Shown: one piece after another, positions 1 to 12,644 of the stretch
Layout of the letters: each line of letters opens with the position of its first letter
Position numbering within the stretch: the first letter of the stretch is position 1
DNA from: Neofusicoccum parvum
Lineage: Eukaryota; Ascomycota; Dothideomycetes; Botryosphaeriales; Botryosphaeriaceae
Length of the DNA stretch: 64,000 bases
NCBI GenBank assembly: GCA_020912385.1
Contig: CP087211.1
Coordinates: 2,046,001-2,110,000 of the forward strand
Direction of reading: 5' to 3'
Notes under the pieces: generated by a model
Told to the model about the DNA's origin: nothing
What the model saw: the letters and a program-made list of their open reading frames with translations, nothing else
The model's database searches: none
Position numbers and translations under genes: made by a program

Positions 1-3000
1 GAGTGTGTCTACCGACGTGGTAAGGTCCTGGGCCAGGTCTTCGTAGAGAGCTTTAGCGGCCGGGGTGCAACTAGCCCAGTTCCTCTCACCCTTGGCATCT
101 AAAGTGCCAAGGTCACCTGATGCGTGTATCCGGTCGACTTGCTGGATTATGTCTTGAATGGTGATAATAACGCTCGTGACCGTCTCTGTAGGGCCGACTT
201 GGGCTATAAAATTATCGATGGTTCCTTGCGAAACAGCAGAGTTATCATCGCTCCATTCCAAGCACCATGCGATAAAACGGTCTCGCTGGATCTGGAGCCG
301 TTGATGAAGAGCGTTCATCTCTGGTACGTCTACCAGCTTCGCTTGCTTGATGTCTCGCTTCGTGTCAGAGTATAGCTCAGTGAGTGTATGTGGATGGCCG
401 GCACTCTCGAAGTTGAACCTGGACTGGGGTTCAGGGCGAGATGAACCTTTTCTTCCATCGTCAAGGCAGGAATGAACTTCTTCTGAGCTGCTGATGGCCT
501 TGCCGTCCTCGACCAACCGCTTCGTAAGCACATGGCTCTCACTCAGACAATGATGACCATTCATGATACAGGTGGTACAGATGTCGTAGTCACCTTGGTC
601 ACAAAGGCTGCAGTGGTAGTGCTCGTTGAAAATAGGCCCGTCGCAAACGTTGCATTCGATGACCCAATCGCCATCAGAACGACCGGCCGGTGGAGCGGCT
701 AGTTGTTTGCCTGCCTCGCTCAACTCCTCTTTCAGCTCTGGAACATCAGAAATAGACGGAAGGCGGGCCTTCGGTTGTGAAACTTGATAGTCGCGAGATA
801 TCCGGTATATCAAATCCCGGTCTTCAAAAGGATGCTTTCCAGAGAAACGATCAAACAGCCCTTCATTCATGAGTTTGTTACCAAGATTAACAGCTTCTTC
901 TCGAGTGTTGATGTCTTGAAAAGTGTCGAGTATCCACTTTGTCAGGTCATTACCAGTGAAGCAGTTGGATTGGATGTTGGATTGCCCTTTCTGGGATATG
1001 ATCGGGATGCCTTGCTTGCCTTGCAGGTCATTGGCGACTTTGGCGATGTAGTATTGCGTACTGGTATATGACGGTGTGATTGCAGCTGATTTACTACTTT
1101 TGTTGGGGCCCCCGAGGCTCTCGCTAGAAGTCGGACTTTCCACTGAGGGCGCGATACGTGCAAAATCAGTTTGAGTATTGCTCTCACCCAGACCAGTTGG
1201 TGATTCAGAACGTGGAAAAATGTTCGATTCGAGTTCCGGAGGAGGGTTTGTTGACGCGTTTATGTCATTGGCACTCATTCTTCTTTCTGTTGATTCCTTA
1301 ACTCGTACTGCTTTGCTCTCCTCATCCAAAGCACAGTGAGCTTGTACTTCAGGCTTGAAAAAGCAGACTGAGCAGTGATAGTGAGTGGAGCAGTATGCGC
1401 AGGCACAGATTGGCCCTGATTCCAGACATTCCTGAAAGCGATACGAGTTAGTGTCACTTTTCCGTGTCGCGAGGAGGGGTTTGTTTGAGGGCTCACATTG
1501 CAGATCCAGCCAAGACAAGTCGTACACTGTCTGAAAGATCCAACATAGCTTCCAGACTGAAAGTGCGGACAAGAATTCGGGGCTACAAAGTCTCTTGACC
1601 CACGACGCTGATCCTCCGTAATCTCACTCTCGCTCCCAGATTCGAAAATCGACTCATCGTCTGCAAATCCGTTGCTGAGTCTTGCACGTACGGAGTGTAT
1701 GCTTTTTGCTGAGCCTGAATCCTCTGCATTTGAACCATGGTCGTCATTTCCCTCATCGCCGGCGATTGTTGGCAAAGCAAATAAAGCCAGCTGCTCTTGG
1801 TGCTTTCCTAGATGTTTCTCCAGATCTCCCACACATATATCCTCTCTATCGCAAAAGCTGCAATTGGTTTTGCTGTCCATACTTGGCTTTCTCACACAAA
1901 CAGTGACCAAATGTTGCAACTTGTCGACAGTGTCGAAGTGAAGATGAGAACCTTTGATATGTATTTCGAAATCCGTCTGTGAGTTGAACTGACCCTGACA
2001 CCCTTCGATACAGTGCCACACCCGCCGATGAAGCTGAAGCTCGTGTTGAAACCATTCATGACGTCGTTGAAAAAGTCGATGCGGGCTGGAGCAAGAAGGG
2101 AACGTGCACGTATACGGTTGCAAGTCTTTGAAGACGTGTTTCTTCCAGGAACGCCTACTACCGACGGAGATAATCATGAAGCAAAACGGATATGGAAACG
2201 GGTTGCCATCTCGAGCTTCCTTCGGCATTGGCGGAACTTTGAGTTCTTGAAAGCCGCCTGCAGAAGTTGCGAATGACGTTTGGGTGAATCCGGATTCAGA
2301 CTGCTGATCCTCCTCAAGATCAAGGCAAAAGTTGTCTGCCTTTACTTCCTGCGGGATTGATGACGCTACTGTGCTTTGCGGTACGATCTCGGTTTTGCTG
2401 TCTTGATTGGCTTCCGGAGCTGCACTTTGACTAGATTGGAGGACTACTTCCGGGACTTCTGTGACTAAGCCATCGGAGAGTTTCTTGTTGTGAGACTCGC
2501 GGTATCTGAAGTACTCGCGCCTTCTGGAAATGGCTTTTCCAAGAATTACCGCCACCCGCTCTGAGATCCTCGGAAACTTATCACCAACATGCTTCACATC
2601 AAAGTCCTCGAAATGTGATGTGTCAATCCTTGCTGAGTTCATGTACTGGTCATGTGGTGCCGGGTTCCGTATAGCCATTGAAAGCCGCAACAGGAAAGTA
2701 ATAGTGTCGTGTAAGCTGATCATTAATTGGCGTAGCTCCGTTTCTCCTTGGGAGTGTCCATCCTCACTTTCGCTGTCTGTGACGTCCGAATCGGAATCCG
2801 GTTCTGTTTTCCGCTTATCCCAAGGAATGCGCTCTCCTCGAATGATTTGTATGGCTTGTTAGTGATGTTAGCTGATTTGAGCTCGTATTAAGGAAAAGCT
2901 CACTTACCTCTGCTTATTACATCATTCAAGTCCTCTAGGAGTGTCTGTACCTTCTTCTTAATGTGCGATGCATCTCTCAACCGGTAGTCCAACGATGATT

Positions 3001-3226
3001 GACCCTTGCGATGGGCACCGATGTTACCAGCCCATATACGAAAACGGCCCAGCTCGTCCGTTACCTCGGATAACTCCACCTGACCGGAATCCTGGTTCTG
3101 TGGGCTTCTCACATGACTGTGAAAGTCATTGAAGGATCGGAGGCATATCGAAACATGTGAGGCTATGGTGGAACCCGAAGCCTCCGTAAGAGACGGGCTC
3201 ACGCCGTCAACAGCGGTAATGGCCAT
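1..3226 (-). CDS. multi-domain zinc-finger/DEP/ZZ protein, 3' end outside the window
   Basis: Large gene read leftwards from ATG 3224-3226, open to the window edge (at least 1,036 codons). Two introns fit GT-AG rules and keep frame: 2855-2907 and 1432-1496. The N-terminal ~110 residues look like a helical fungal domain. An acidic stretch and a block typical of fungal NLR-like proteins follow (around RNPAPHDQY). C2H2-like fingers lie at roughly residues 355-480 (CTFPSC...HEWFQH, CIEGCQGQF). A Cys-rich patch sits around residues 550-580 (CTTCLGWIC, CAYC). A DEP-like domain is coded around 1050-800 (GIPIISQKG, CFTGNDL, HPFED). A ZZ-type finger lies around 680-570 (CNVCDGPIF, HYHCSLCDQGDYDICTTC). 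The remaining C-terminus is helical and may be HeLo-like. Families of this kind are linked to fungal self/non-self recognition; a role here is inference. It diverges from the gene at 3624 with 397 bp between the two starts. Confidence 0.72.
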
Positions 3227-3623
3227 CTCTGCTGCGTTCTTATCAAAGGCTCGCTCCTATCCTCTGTTCGAATGATATCGAGATGTACCGCGAAGCTATG
3301 ATGAAGTAGAGTGGTAGGTCTGTTGGGATATCGGAGTCTGCTTCCGGTATTCTACAACAAAGGCTCTTGAGAATGATAGACAAGGCTGAAAACTGAACTG
3401 CGTACGGTACTCTGCCGCATATTGCCGCCTAGCTACCCCGCTCAGGTGGGGTTCTGTTCCGCAATTACAGGGGTCCGATTGGTGAGAAGCATGGGTACTT
3501 TCAGCCCCCATCTTGGCAATCTTACCTCGTTGCGCACCCGAAGGCAACTGGACTCATCCCAACACTCATTCCGGAAACCGCCATCGTCTTGACCGACACC
3601 ATACATGCAAAAGCACGGACAAA

Positions 3624-5373
3624 ATGTCTGGCGTCGAGGTAGTGGGCCTTGTTCTGGGGACATTGCCGCTACTTATTGAGGCGATCAAAGCCTACGCTGA
3701 CGGTGTCTCTACTGTCGAGAGATACCTCAAGTACGAAGTGCCTCTTAGGAACCTGCACAGGGCGCTGGGCGCGGAGTACGTGATCTATCAAAACACTTGT
3801 GAGGAGCTACTCAACGGCCTTGTGGAAAACAACGACGAGCGGACAGCGTTGCTGGAGCAGCCTGGGGGACCTGGATGGAGAAAGCCAGCACTCGAGCGTA
3901 AGCTTAACCAGCGCCTATCGAGAGCATACACTGCCTACGTTGAAACTATGGAAGATATGGAATTTGCGGTTTCCGAGATCAAAAAGCTGCTGAAATTGGG
4001 TTCTGATGGAAAGGTACGTGGAATCTCGGCATGGCAGCGGTGCCTGTTACTCGACTGACAATCACCAATAGGTTCAGCTCAAAGCTCCAAACAAGTTCAT
4101 AAAAGAATACCATAGGCTAAAGTTCAGCCTGAAAAAGTCGGAGTATGACGAATTGCTGTCCCAGATACAGCAGCGGAATGCGAGATTGCGGACTTTGACG
4201 CAGCAAACATTGACTTTGGAGCCATCACGATTAAAACGCCAGCTTCCTGATTTCGACCTCATCCGGGACTATGCCGCCTCTGTCTACAAGAACATTTGCG
4301 CCAGCCTCAAGTGTGACTGTCGAACATCTCATGGCATCAATTTGCGGCTGGAAGGTATCAAAAACTGCTCTTCAACTGTCAACCTTCCTCCGTTCCGAAT
4401 TGTACTCTCATACAGCTCAAAACTACCGATTACATACTGTACGCCATGGTCAATGGAGGCAGTTGATGTACGGCCTTTACAGAAAGAACCTGTTGTCCCA
4501 AGCCAACAACAAGTTCCTTCCGCCGGCACAAAACCAGTAAAGAGGGTCAGCTTCCAGAGTGTCCAAATCCAAACAGTCTCCGGGTCATCTTTAACGCCAG
4601 AACTGATTCATTTACCGAGCCCTACCCAGATCGTGAATTTATGTCATGCAATCTGTCACCTCAAAGGGGCCTGCGCCGGAAGCTGCTTGGGATTTCTCGA
4701 GGACACACTTACACGGCAACGACTCGGTCTGTACCAGCAGAAGAAGCCATTCTCTGCAACAACATCACCGTCGATCCTCTCCCTCCACAGCGTCCTGACT
4801 TCCGGAACAGTAGGGCGGCAACGATTCTCCACTAGTCACAGGCTGCGTCTTGCAGTCTTACTTTCATCGAACCTCCTCCAGTTGTACAGGACTCCTTGGC
4901 TGACCGAGGTGTGGAGCCATAATGACATCTCTTTTCTTGAAGGCACGGGAGAAGACTTCCTGAAAGATCCTTTTATTTCCAAAACCTCTGGGGAGCACGA
5001 CAGCACCGGTGTGGCTGACAGTGAGACTTCACAGTGGGATGGGGTAGTTCTCTGTCAACCACCTGTTGCACTAGGGGTTTTATTGATTGAGCTTTGTCTT
5101 GGGAGACCGTTCGAAGAGCTTCGGGTAAAAGGGAGATCCGGGAATGGTGGTTCAACTTTTGCATCGGACTTTGTATCCGCAAACCAGCTACTGGATGAGG
5201 TTGCGAGTCAGTCAGGAGATCGATACTCTGATGCTGTGAGGAGGTGCATCCGATGCGCGTTTGATGTGAGGAAAATTGACCTGGAAGATAACCTGTTCAG
5301 GCAAGCCGTCTACGAGGGCGTCGTTGCGCCTTTGGAGGAGGATTTGAAAAATTTTAAAGGGCTTGCCGTGTAA
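3624..5373 (+). CDS. DUF7580-like fungal protein
   Basis: Two exons, 3624-4013 and 4072-5373, with a 58-bp intron (GTACGT...AATAG) that restores frame, giving 563 residues. The start (MSGVEVVGLVLG) is the typical opening of fungal DUF7580 proteins: a hydrophobic first helix (LVLGTLPLLIEAIKAY) followed by a helical N-terminal half. The C-terminal half carries the family's degenerate kinase-like features, such as LRLAVLLSSNLLQLYRTPWL and PPVALGVLLIELCLGRPF, without visible kinase catalytic residues. The function of the family is not established; members often sit beside NLR/HET-type genes. The gene is divergent from the zinc-finger/DEP/ZZ gene, so the two probably share an intergenic promoter. 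The upstream ATG at 3513 was not used because it lies outside the family match. Confidence 0.75.
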
Positions 5374-6566
5374 ACCGTGAGCCAATAACACGTCGGACAT
5401 ATTTCAAGAATAGATATTTTCTGAGGGAAGCGTATTTGTACCATGACTTAGCACCGCTTGTATTTCACAAAAGGAGAATGTTTGTCACGAGCTTAGGCAA
5501 TCATACTCAGTGTTCTTAGATCTTAATACTAGTGTCAATTATAGCAGATATCCAATTGAATTCCAAAATTTAACATCAACATCATCTTCGTGTTGCATGC
5601 GTGAGCTTCCAGATGAGAGTATGATACGAAGAGATGTTGGAAAAGCGCTCCAGTACTGTCTGACAACCTTTTTTCTAGAAAGGAGTAGCTCGGCCTCCAG
5701 ATCCTTGTTCTTTTCGTAAAGAGCTCTGGCTCCGGCTTTGAGTTCGTAAATCTCCTCTCTAAGGGCGAGTTTCTCTTACTTCAGAAGCCGTTCGTCTCCG
5801 CTCTCCGTACAGTCATCATCCGTAGGAGCTTCGTTAAAGGAACATATTTATTAGCAGCTGAATGACACTTCCGGGGCGTTCAGCAGAACGTCCAACATCC
5901 TGACCGTCGTTGCTTAACAAAATGATGCAACTTGATCTCTCCGGCTCGTGACGGGGAACTCGGATCTCTACCTCCACAATGAGATCCCCTCTTACGTTCG
6001 AATTCCTTGATTTCGGCATACTAAATCCGGGAAATGTGTATGTCCAGCAATCTGGCGTTCATTTTGGCCCTTTGGCAAGGAGCCTCCTACCGCAGATGGT
6101 CCGGATCTCCTTTCTCCATCCACCAATCGCTTCTCCCACTATGATTTCTATTGTAGTGCACAGATCATTTCGGGGCTACACTACAGTCACAAAATCGGCG
6201 AATTGAAAGGGATTAAGCTTATCTTCAGCCAGGTGGGTTTTTTTAGTGCCGCATCCTACATCAGCGGTCACGCAGACGTTCTGATCAGTGCTCACCATCG
6301 CCTGATGACTGCAAATCTGGAGCCGCTCTCCATCAAGACCAATCATGCCTCTATTTATTCAGCCCAGTCGATGATATTATCAACACTCGTCTACACAAAC
6401 CTTTGCATTAATACTGAAACAAGCCGGTGAAGCCTCTCGTTCTCCTCAGGCGTCCAACCACCCGCAGAGCTACGCCTCCCCCAAGTCCTCTAAGACAGCT
6501 TTTCCGGCATCTATTCAATCTCCTGGACGGTAGTGAAATTAATTCAACGCCGTACTGCACACTTGT
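5374..6566. other. intergenic region with a possible coiled-coil remnant
   Basis: I see no intact gene here. On the minus strand around 5830-5640 a short reading frame codes a charged heptad-like stretch (LREEIYELKAGARALYEKN) preceded by an in-frame stop. It could be the relic of a basic-zipper or coiled-coil gene, but nothing around it supports a gene. The rest is unremarkable. It probably holds the 3' ends of the DUF7580-like gene and the ABC transporter gene. Confidence 0.3.
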
Positions 6567-9500
6567 TCAACGACGCCTCCACGTTTTGACCTTGGTGATG
6601 TACGTCAAGACAATGACGGCGGTGTAATTGAACGCAATAAACCCAATAAAAATGCCCACATTCCTGTGCCGGTGAGCGAAATCGTACCCGTACTGGATGT
6701 ACTGCTTTTCGTCAGTAACGCCATCTCAAAGTCCGCCCGCGGCGTAAAGTACTTACGTATGACTGCCCATTCTTGTAGCGGCAGTACTGACAGTCGAACG
6801 TCGCGTCAGGGTTGAGGATGTAGCCGGTCGCGGTGCGCAGGAAGTCGCCCGCGTACTGCGCGCACGTGGTACCATTGGGCGGCTGGAACAAGGAGGTCTC
6901 GGATGCGGAGCAAGAGATTTGGAAGTCGTACAGCGCGTTCACCGTCACGCCTTCGCCCAGGTAGAAGAGCGGCGAGACGTTGTAGTGCCAGCGCCACCCG
7001 GCCGGCGTGGAGGGCTCCGGTGATAGCGTGCCGGCGAAGGTGTTGCAGAACATGAAGAAGAAGAAGCCGTTGTCCATGAAGGTGGCGTTGAGGCTGGGCA
7101 TCAGCGACGCGCATAGCTGCGCCAGGCTATGCGCGAATATCGAGAACAGCTCGTACATGAGGAAGCTGTATCCCGACCGCGACGGCTCGGTGAAATAGCC
7201 GACGGGGAAGTACCATAGCAGCCAGTACACCAGACTGGGGATGATGGCGTAGGGAAGCTCGATGACGATGGCCGAGAGCACGAAGCAAACCTAATTGTAC
7301 GTCATGCTGGCTTTCTTGCGCAGAAGGAAGATGTCGCGCAGAGTGGTAAAGCGCGGCTCAACCTGCAGACCCTGCGGGGGGCCAACAATAAGTGACATGA
7401 AGGCGGAGAAGACTCGGTTATACGCTCCTCGCTGGTTGTTGGGAGAGTTGAGGAAGGTTAGGCCGTTGAGCAGCGCGTTGCCGGCGTTCACCATGAGCTT
7501 TGAAATGAAGTAGTCGGGCTCTCTCCAGTAGTATAGCCACATGCGCTGCATTACCGTAATCAGCTGGAAGTGAAGCGGGACCGCTTGCATGCCTTCGGCG
7601 TGCAGGGGCACCCGGGCCTGGAGAGGTGCAGACGTCAGCTTGTCCAACTGCGCTTCCCGCCCTGCACGCTCGTTGCTGGCCTTCCAGATTGCCGCCCAGT
7701 CGTCCTTTGCCGTGTTCCTCGACTCAGCACCGATGATATGCAGGAAATACTCTGCTGGATTCTCGTCTTCGCCGCACGGCGTTCCAGATCTTGCAAAGTA
7801 CGCGAGTGCGGCAGAACACTTTTCACCCAGAGGCCCATCGTATGCGAGGCGGCCGCCTCGCATAAGCAACACCAAATGATCGAAGAGCTCGATCAGCTCT
7901 GCGGCGGGCTGGTGGATTGTGCAAAGAATGGTCTGGCCCGAGTCTGCCAATTTTCGAAGGAGACGGCCGATGGTGAGCGCAGACTGTCCGTCCAGACTAG
8001 ACGAGGGCTCGTCCAAGAACAGAATGTCTGGCCTGGCCGACAACTCGACTCCAATAGTCACTCTTTTCCTCTGCTCGAGGTTCAGGCCGGCTCCCGGTAC
8101 ACCGATCAGCGCGTCTGCGATGTTTTCTATCTCCAGGATATTGATGACCTCTTCGACGTACGCGTCTTTTTCCTGGACCGGTATGCTCTGCGGCCGTCGC
8201 AACCTGGCAGTCATTTGTAGTGCCTCGCGCACTGTTTGTGTGGGTAAGTGAACGTCCTGCTGTTGTACATAACCCATGTATCGACTAAAGGACTTCGGTA
8301 GCGGTGATCCATTGAGGAAGAGATCACCTGACAGAGTTCCTACTTCCATACGGCCGGCTAGAGTGTTCAAGAGCGTCGTCTGAGAAAATGGTTAGGTACT
8401 GGCCTTCGGCTCGCGAGATCGACAGAGACTACACACCTTTCCGGCCCCAGAAACGCCCATCAAGGCCGTCAGCTGCCCTGGCTCAACGAATCCTAGATGA
8501 TGTCAGCCAAGTCGGCATCTATAAGGTCATTATACATATGAAGACAGCCCTACCGCTTAGATCGTCAAGAAGGCGTTTGGTTTCATCATGCACTTTAAGC
8601 TCCAACCCGATATTCTTCCACGCCAAAGTTCGGCCGTCGTGGCTGGACACGGCCTGGGCCTTGACGGCCACGCGGGCAACTGGGGGAACATCGTCGTTCA
8701 TATCCGATTTTTCACTGTCTGAAGCAAGAGAGCTTCTTTCCGAAACACCGGCCCTCGGCTCGGTTTTGTAGAAGACTGTCGCGAGGCGCCCAGCGGGAAG
8801 CTTGTAGCGCTCCATGCCGAAGCTGGCATATCGGGTCAGCGAACAGGCATTGAGTAGATTTAGGAGTGTGAAAAGACTTACGCAGTACATAGTGCGAAAA
8901 AGACAAAGAATGCGGCGTTGATTCCGACGTTCCTCCACAGATTCGAGACGCGGAACCCGTACTGCCCCTCGAGGTATGCACTTCCTGATACGTACGCCTG
9001 TCCTGGCAAGGCCCCCGGTACTGCACACACCTGGCTCGCAATGGAGTTGTAGCTTGCTCCATGTGGGGTGAGATCAGAGTTGCTACAGGCATAGTCCAGA
9101 TCTCCAAATTCGTTCGCCATTACAGATTCAAATGCGTAGTAAAGCGGCTACGAAAGGTTAGCAAACGGTTGACCAAGGCAAGCCTGGAAGAGTAGACCTA
9201 CATTGCAGTATTTGAGCCAGAGTAGCCACACTTGCATCTGCGGACCTGGGACGTAAAGGCCTGTGTAGAGGACGAAGACGTTAAACGTAAGGCCGACAGG
9301 AAGGACTGCGCGGCCCATATTTGGGGACGAGACGGCAATTGCCCGGAAAATCATAGACAACGCTATGTGCAAGATATAAAAAACGAGAAACTAGGTGAGG
9401 AACTTGTCGGTAGAGCGTTGGAATCCGGTGAGAAAGTATTGCGGGATATTGTAGGCAATAGCAACAATCTTCCAAACGGCATCCGTTAGCACGAGACCTA

Positions 9501-9775
9501 AACCATAGCTGATGGGTCGGTAGAATCTGTATCTTTTCTGCCGAATCACAAGCGGCCGTTGCGCAAATATGCCGTTAAATTCGCTCATCGATTGTAGGGC
9601 CGGCACCAGCACAGTTTGATGAGCGACGAGCCTAGCATTAATAGCGACCTTGTCGCTTGGTCCTGGTCGCGGAAAAGGGTGCCGAGAACAAAGCTCTGGA
9701 CAGTGATGCAGATGGTCTCGATCATCCAGGCGCTGGTATCCGTAATGAGGACTCTGAATTGGCGCAGAGAGCACG

Positions 9776-9984
9776 TGTCGAACGGTGCGAGAAAGTAAGA
9801 CGCCGCTGTCTTGTAAATTAAGGCTATCTGAGCTAACTATATACTACGCGTTTGAAAGAACACAGTGGCTCTTTCATTAACCTTGGCTATAGTAAGAAGG
9901 GGAGCAAAGGGGTAGTGTTGAGGCTAGTGTAGCTTTTGTTGAACGAAAGATGAAGCACGTGATTGCGGGCACGTGTGGTTGACA
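9776..9984 (-). repeat. solo LTR of the Copia family (209 bp) inside the ABC transporter gene
   Basis: It begins TGTCGAACGG and ends GTGGTTGACA. It matches in reverse complement the 209-bp LTR of the Copia element at 56332-56540. A perfect 5-bp target duplication GCACG flanks it (9771-9775 and 9985-9989). No internal Copia sequence is present, so this is a solo LTR left by LTR-LTR recombination. It interrupts a coding exon between NBD1 and the first transmembrane domain. Confidence 0.95.
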
Positions 9985-10612
9985 GCACGCTATGACCTGC
10001 CGATAGAGGGGCAACGCGTACACCTGCCTCTTGGGACTAGCCGGCTGCTCCTGGCTTTTTACGGAAGCAATGCCGTCTAGAATCGCTTTATAGTGTCCGC
10101 TGTTTCGGAAAGCCTCTTCGAATTGAATTGGAGTTATCGGAACGCGGTACTGGCAGCCATCGCGGACGTGGCGCAGCTCAGGCTCCGCGGTCATCGAGTT
10201 AAGGAAGTCCGTAATCGTCGTAAGCTCCGGGCAGACAAAACCGAGGCCCTCGAAATACTCTTTCGCTTCGGAGGCTTTGCCATAGAAGATCTGACGCCCC
10301 GCGCTAATAACCAGGACTTTGTCGAAGAGAGGAACCATGGAGTTGCTGCCTTGGTACACGCTCATAGCCGTTGCACATCCGTGCTGGTTGGTGAACTCGC
10401 GCATCACCTGGACGAACTCAAGAGCAGTAGATGAGTCCAACCCGTTGGTTGGATTGTCGAAACAAAGGACACTGTGCGCGGCCATCAGGAATCAGCTGAC
10501 CGCATCGTGCGCTTGCGAGACTCACTCCGGACAAGTGGCCATGGCCTCAGCCAACGACACTCTTCTCCTCTCCCCACCACTTACTCCCCGGATGGCCTCA
10601 TTTCCATCCTTT

Positions 10613-11063
10613 TGTTACGGCGTAGCCTACACAGAACCTGGGTAGAAGGAAAGGAAGGACAAGCGGGGCGCCTACGCGCCCGCAAAAAGAAGATCCACCG
10701 GCGGGAAGTCACATGACTCCCGGTTCAGCCGTTCAAAGCCTTGGCACTCTGAACTCCTGAACCGCAGGAGTTCAGACGTTCAACCGCTTGGCGGAATGAA
10801 CCCATGAACTATCAGATTGTATAGACTCTCCTACGTATATAAACCACACTCATTAGCATAGCTTTGACCTTCGTGGTCAACTTCCTTCAATAATCAATCT
10901 ACACCATTGATTAGTAACACGGCCTTCGCACGCAGTGCTCAGTTACGTGTATTCGTCACTTCGTTCTCTCTCGCCCTCTCTTGTACCCACTCAAGGTAAA
11001 CCCTATACGGCTTACCACCCTCTTTGGTGTTTGGATCCTTAGAGGCAGAGGCCCGCCGTTACA
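10613..11063 (+). repeat. LTR family 1, full-length hybrid copy (451 bp)
   Basis: Runs from TGTTACGGCG to CGCCGTTACA, with a TATA-like box (GTATATAAACC, near 10835) in the 3' half. Left flank CCTTT (10608-10612), right flank CTATT (11064-11068): these do not match each other. CCTTT instead matches 16843-16847 and CTATT matches the reverse complement of 33140-33144. The copy is therefore a recombinant of two LTR1 insertions, with its 5' part from the ABC-gene copy and its 3' part from a copy near 33.1 kb. Confidence 0.9.
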
Positions 11064-11106
11064 CTATTATCGTAGCTTGAGGTTGATTTTTTAGTAAGGT
11101 TATATT

Positions 11107-11142
<36 letters not shown>
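11064..11142. other. degraded LINE 5' remnant plus 35-bp T tract
   Basis: 11069-11100 is a C-to-T-decayed reverse complement of the start of the LINE ORF1 (cgtagcttgaggt corresponds to acctcaagctacg at 11168). It is half of an older LINE copy whose other half is at 33145. The T run (11108-11142) is an expanded form of a 7-T run: TATATTGTTTTTTT at 11101-11114 is one copy of the target duplication of the LINE that follows. The second copy is at 27717-27730 in reverse complement. Confidence 0.75.
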
Positions 11143-11143
<1 letters not shown>

Positions 11144-11147
11144 AAAC

Positions 11148-12644
11148 ATGAACATACCAAAAATCCGACCTCAAGCTACGGCTACGGAAGAAACCCCTAG
11201 GGGCTCTTCCAGGCCTCAAAACCCTAGCAACACCCTTCCCAGCAGCTGCAGCAACGTGGTGGTTGGAATTGAGACTATGGAAAGGGCTGAACAACCCCTC
11301 CCAGTACCCACCTCTACCCGCCCCCAGCAGACACCTAAAAGCCTGCAGCGTGGCCAAATCAGCGTAGAATATGTCCAGAGAGCTGCCACAACAGCAGATG
11401 CCATCCTACAAGCCCTCCAGACAATTGCTGGTAGACCTTCAGCCCTCAACAGCCAGATAAAAAATTTTCTCGGCGCCGCCAAGGAAATCTTCCAGGACCA
11501 CATTACCCTCCGCCAGGAGGCAGCAGCCAAGGAACCAAACCTGAAGGATATCCTAAGGGAAGTCAAGCAGGTCCAGAAAACAGTCAGCCGTATCCAGGCA
11601 GCGCCTACACCAACTAGCCCAAGCTGGGCACACATCGCAGCCCAAACAGCCCCAAAGCCTCCCACCCCGCCCACCACCACAGAAATCACCCTCCACCTTC
11701 CAGATGAAGCAAACAGACAGGAAGTAGCAAATCTCCCAAACGAAGCCATCATTCAAAAGATCCAGGCAGGAAAAGGCCTAGCCTGTAAAAGGGTACTCGC
11801 TGCTAGAAAGCTCCCTAGTGGGGATATCAGGATCTTTGTTCCGGACACACAAACAAGGACAGCCCTTCTCCAGGACCAGGAGTGGACCACTGGACTCGGA
11901 AACGAGGTCCGCCCAAATCAACAACTATACTCAGTACTGGTCCACAACGTCCCTGTCAAGGGAATTAACACCACGGATCCCCAGGCCACCAAGGCCCTAC
12001 AGGAGCAAAACCTGGTCTTGCATCCAGGACTGCACATTAGCAAGCTAGCCTGGCTGAAGAAGAAGCTCCCAGAAGGGAAAACACACTCCGCAATCATCCT
12101 CAGTACCATAGACCCTGAGATAGCCAACCAGATTATAGCTAAAGGACTAATCTGCAACTTTGCCCTACACACAGCAGAGTACTATAGTGCGAACTTTACA
12201 GTAACCCAATGCTTCAAGTGCCAGGCATATGGCCACATTGCCACCCACTGTAGGAAAGAACAAAAGTGCGGTCAGTGTGCAGGCAGCCACGATACAAGAG
12301 AGTGCGGAAAGGAGAAAACGCAGTGTGCAAACTGCTCCCAAAAACATACAGCCTGGAGTAACCTATGCTCAGCGCGCAAGGCCCACCAGGCTAGAGCAAC
12401 TCAAGCTCGACTGGCCGCGCCAGGAAACTACAGGGAACAACCCCAAGCAGCCCAAAAGCCAACACAGAATGGATGGACCCTGGTAGGGTCCCGGAAGAGA
12501 ATAAGGGAAGAGGAACCCAGGAGAAGAAAGCCAGGGCTTAACAGCTCCCAACACGCAGCCGAGGTCGAGAACCAGGAAGACCCCCACATACAGGTGGAAA
12601 TACCTACCACTCTACAGGCAGACACAGAGATGGAAGGAAACTAA
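11148..12644 (+). CDS. LINE ORF1 protein (Gag-like, zinc knuckles), copy 1
   Basis: 498 residues starting MNIPKIRPQ. A Pro/Gln/Thr-rich N-terminal half is followed by an RNA-binding-like middle. Three Cys-His knuckles lie near residues 360-410: CFKCQAYGHIATHC, CGQCAGSHDTREC and CANCSQKHTAW. This is the nucleic-acid-binding ORF1 protein that coats LINE RNA. Its stop overlaps the ORF2 start in TAATG (12642-12646), which suggests ORF2 is translated by termination-reinitiation. The start is supported by copy 2, where element sequence begins just 17 bp upstream of the same ATG. Confidence 0.92.
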   Translation: MNIPKIRPQATATEETPRGSSRPQNPSNTLPSSCSNVVVGIETMERAEQPLPVPTSTRPQQTPKSLQRGQISVEYVQRAATTADAILQALQTIAGRPSALNSQIKNFLGAAKEIFQDHITLRQEAAAKEPNLKDILREVKQVQKTVSRIQAAPTPTSPSWAHIAAQTAPKPPTPPTTTEITLHLPDEANRQEVANLPNEAIIQKIQAGKGLACKRVLAARKLPSGDIRIFVPDTQTRTALLQDQEWTTGLGNEVRPNQQLYSVLVHNVPVKGINTTDPQATKALQEQNLVLHPGLHISKLAWLKKKLPEGKTHSAIILSTIDPEIANQIIAKGLICNFALHTAEYYSANFTVTQCFKCQAYGHIATHCRKEQKCGQCAGSHDTRECGKEKTQCANCSQKHTAWSNLCSARKAHQARATQARLAAPGNYREQPQAAQKPTQNGWTLVGSRKRIREEEPRRRKPGLNSSQHAAEVENQEDPHIQVEIPTTLQADTEMEGN

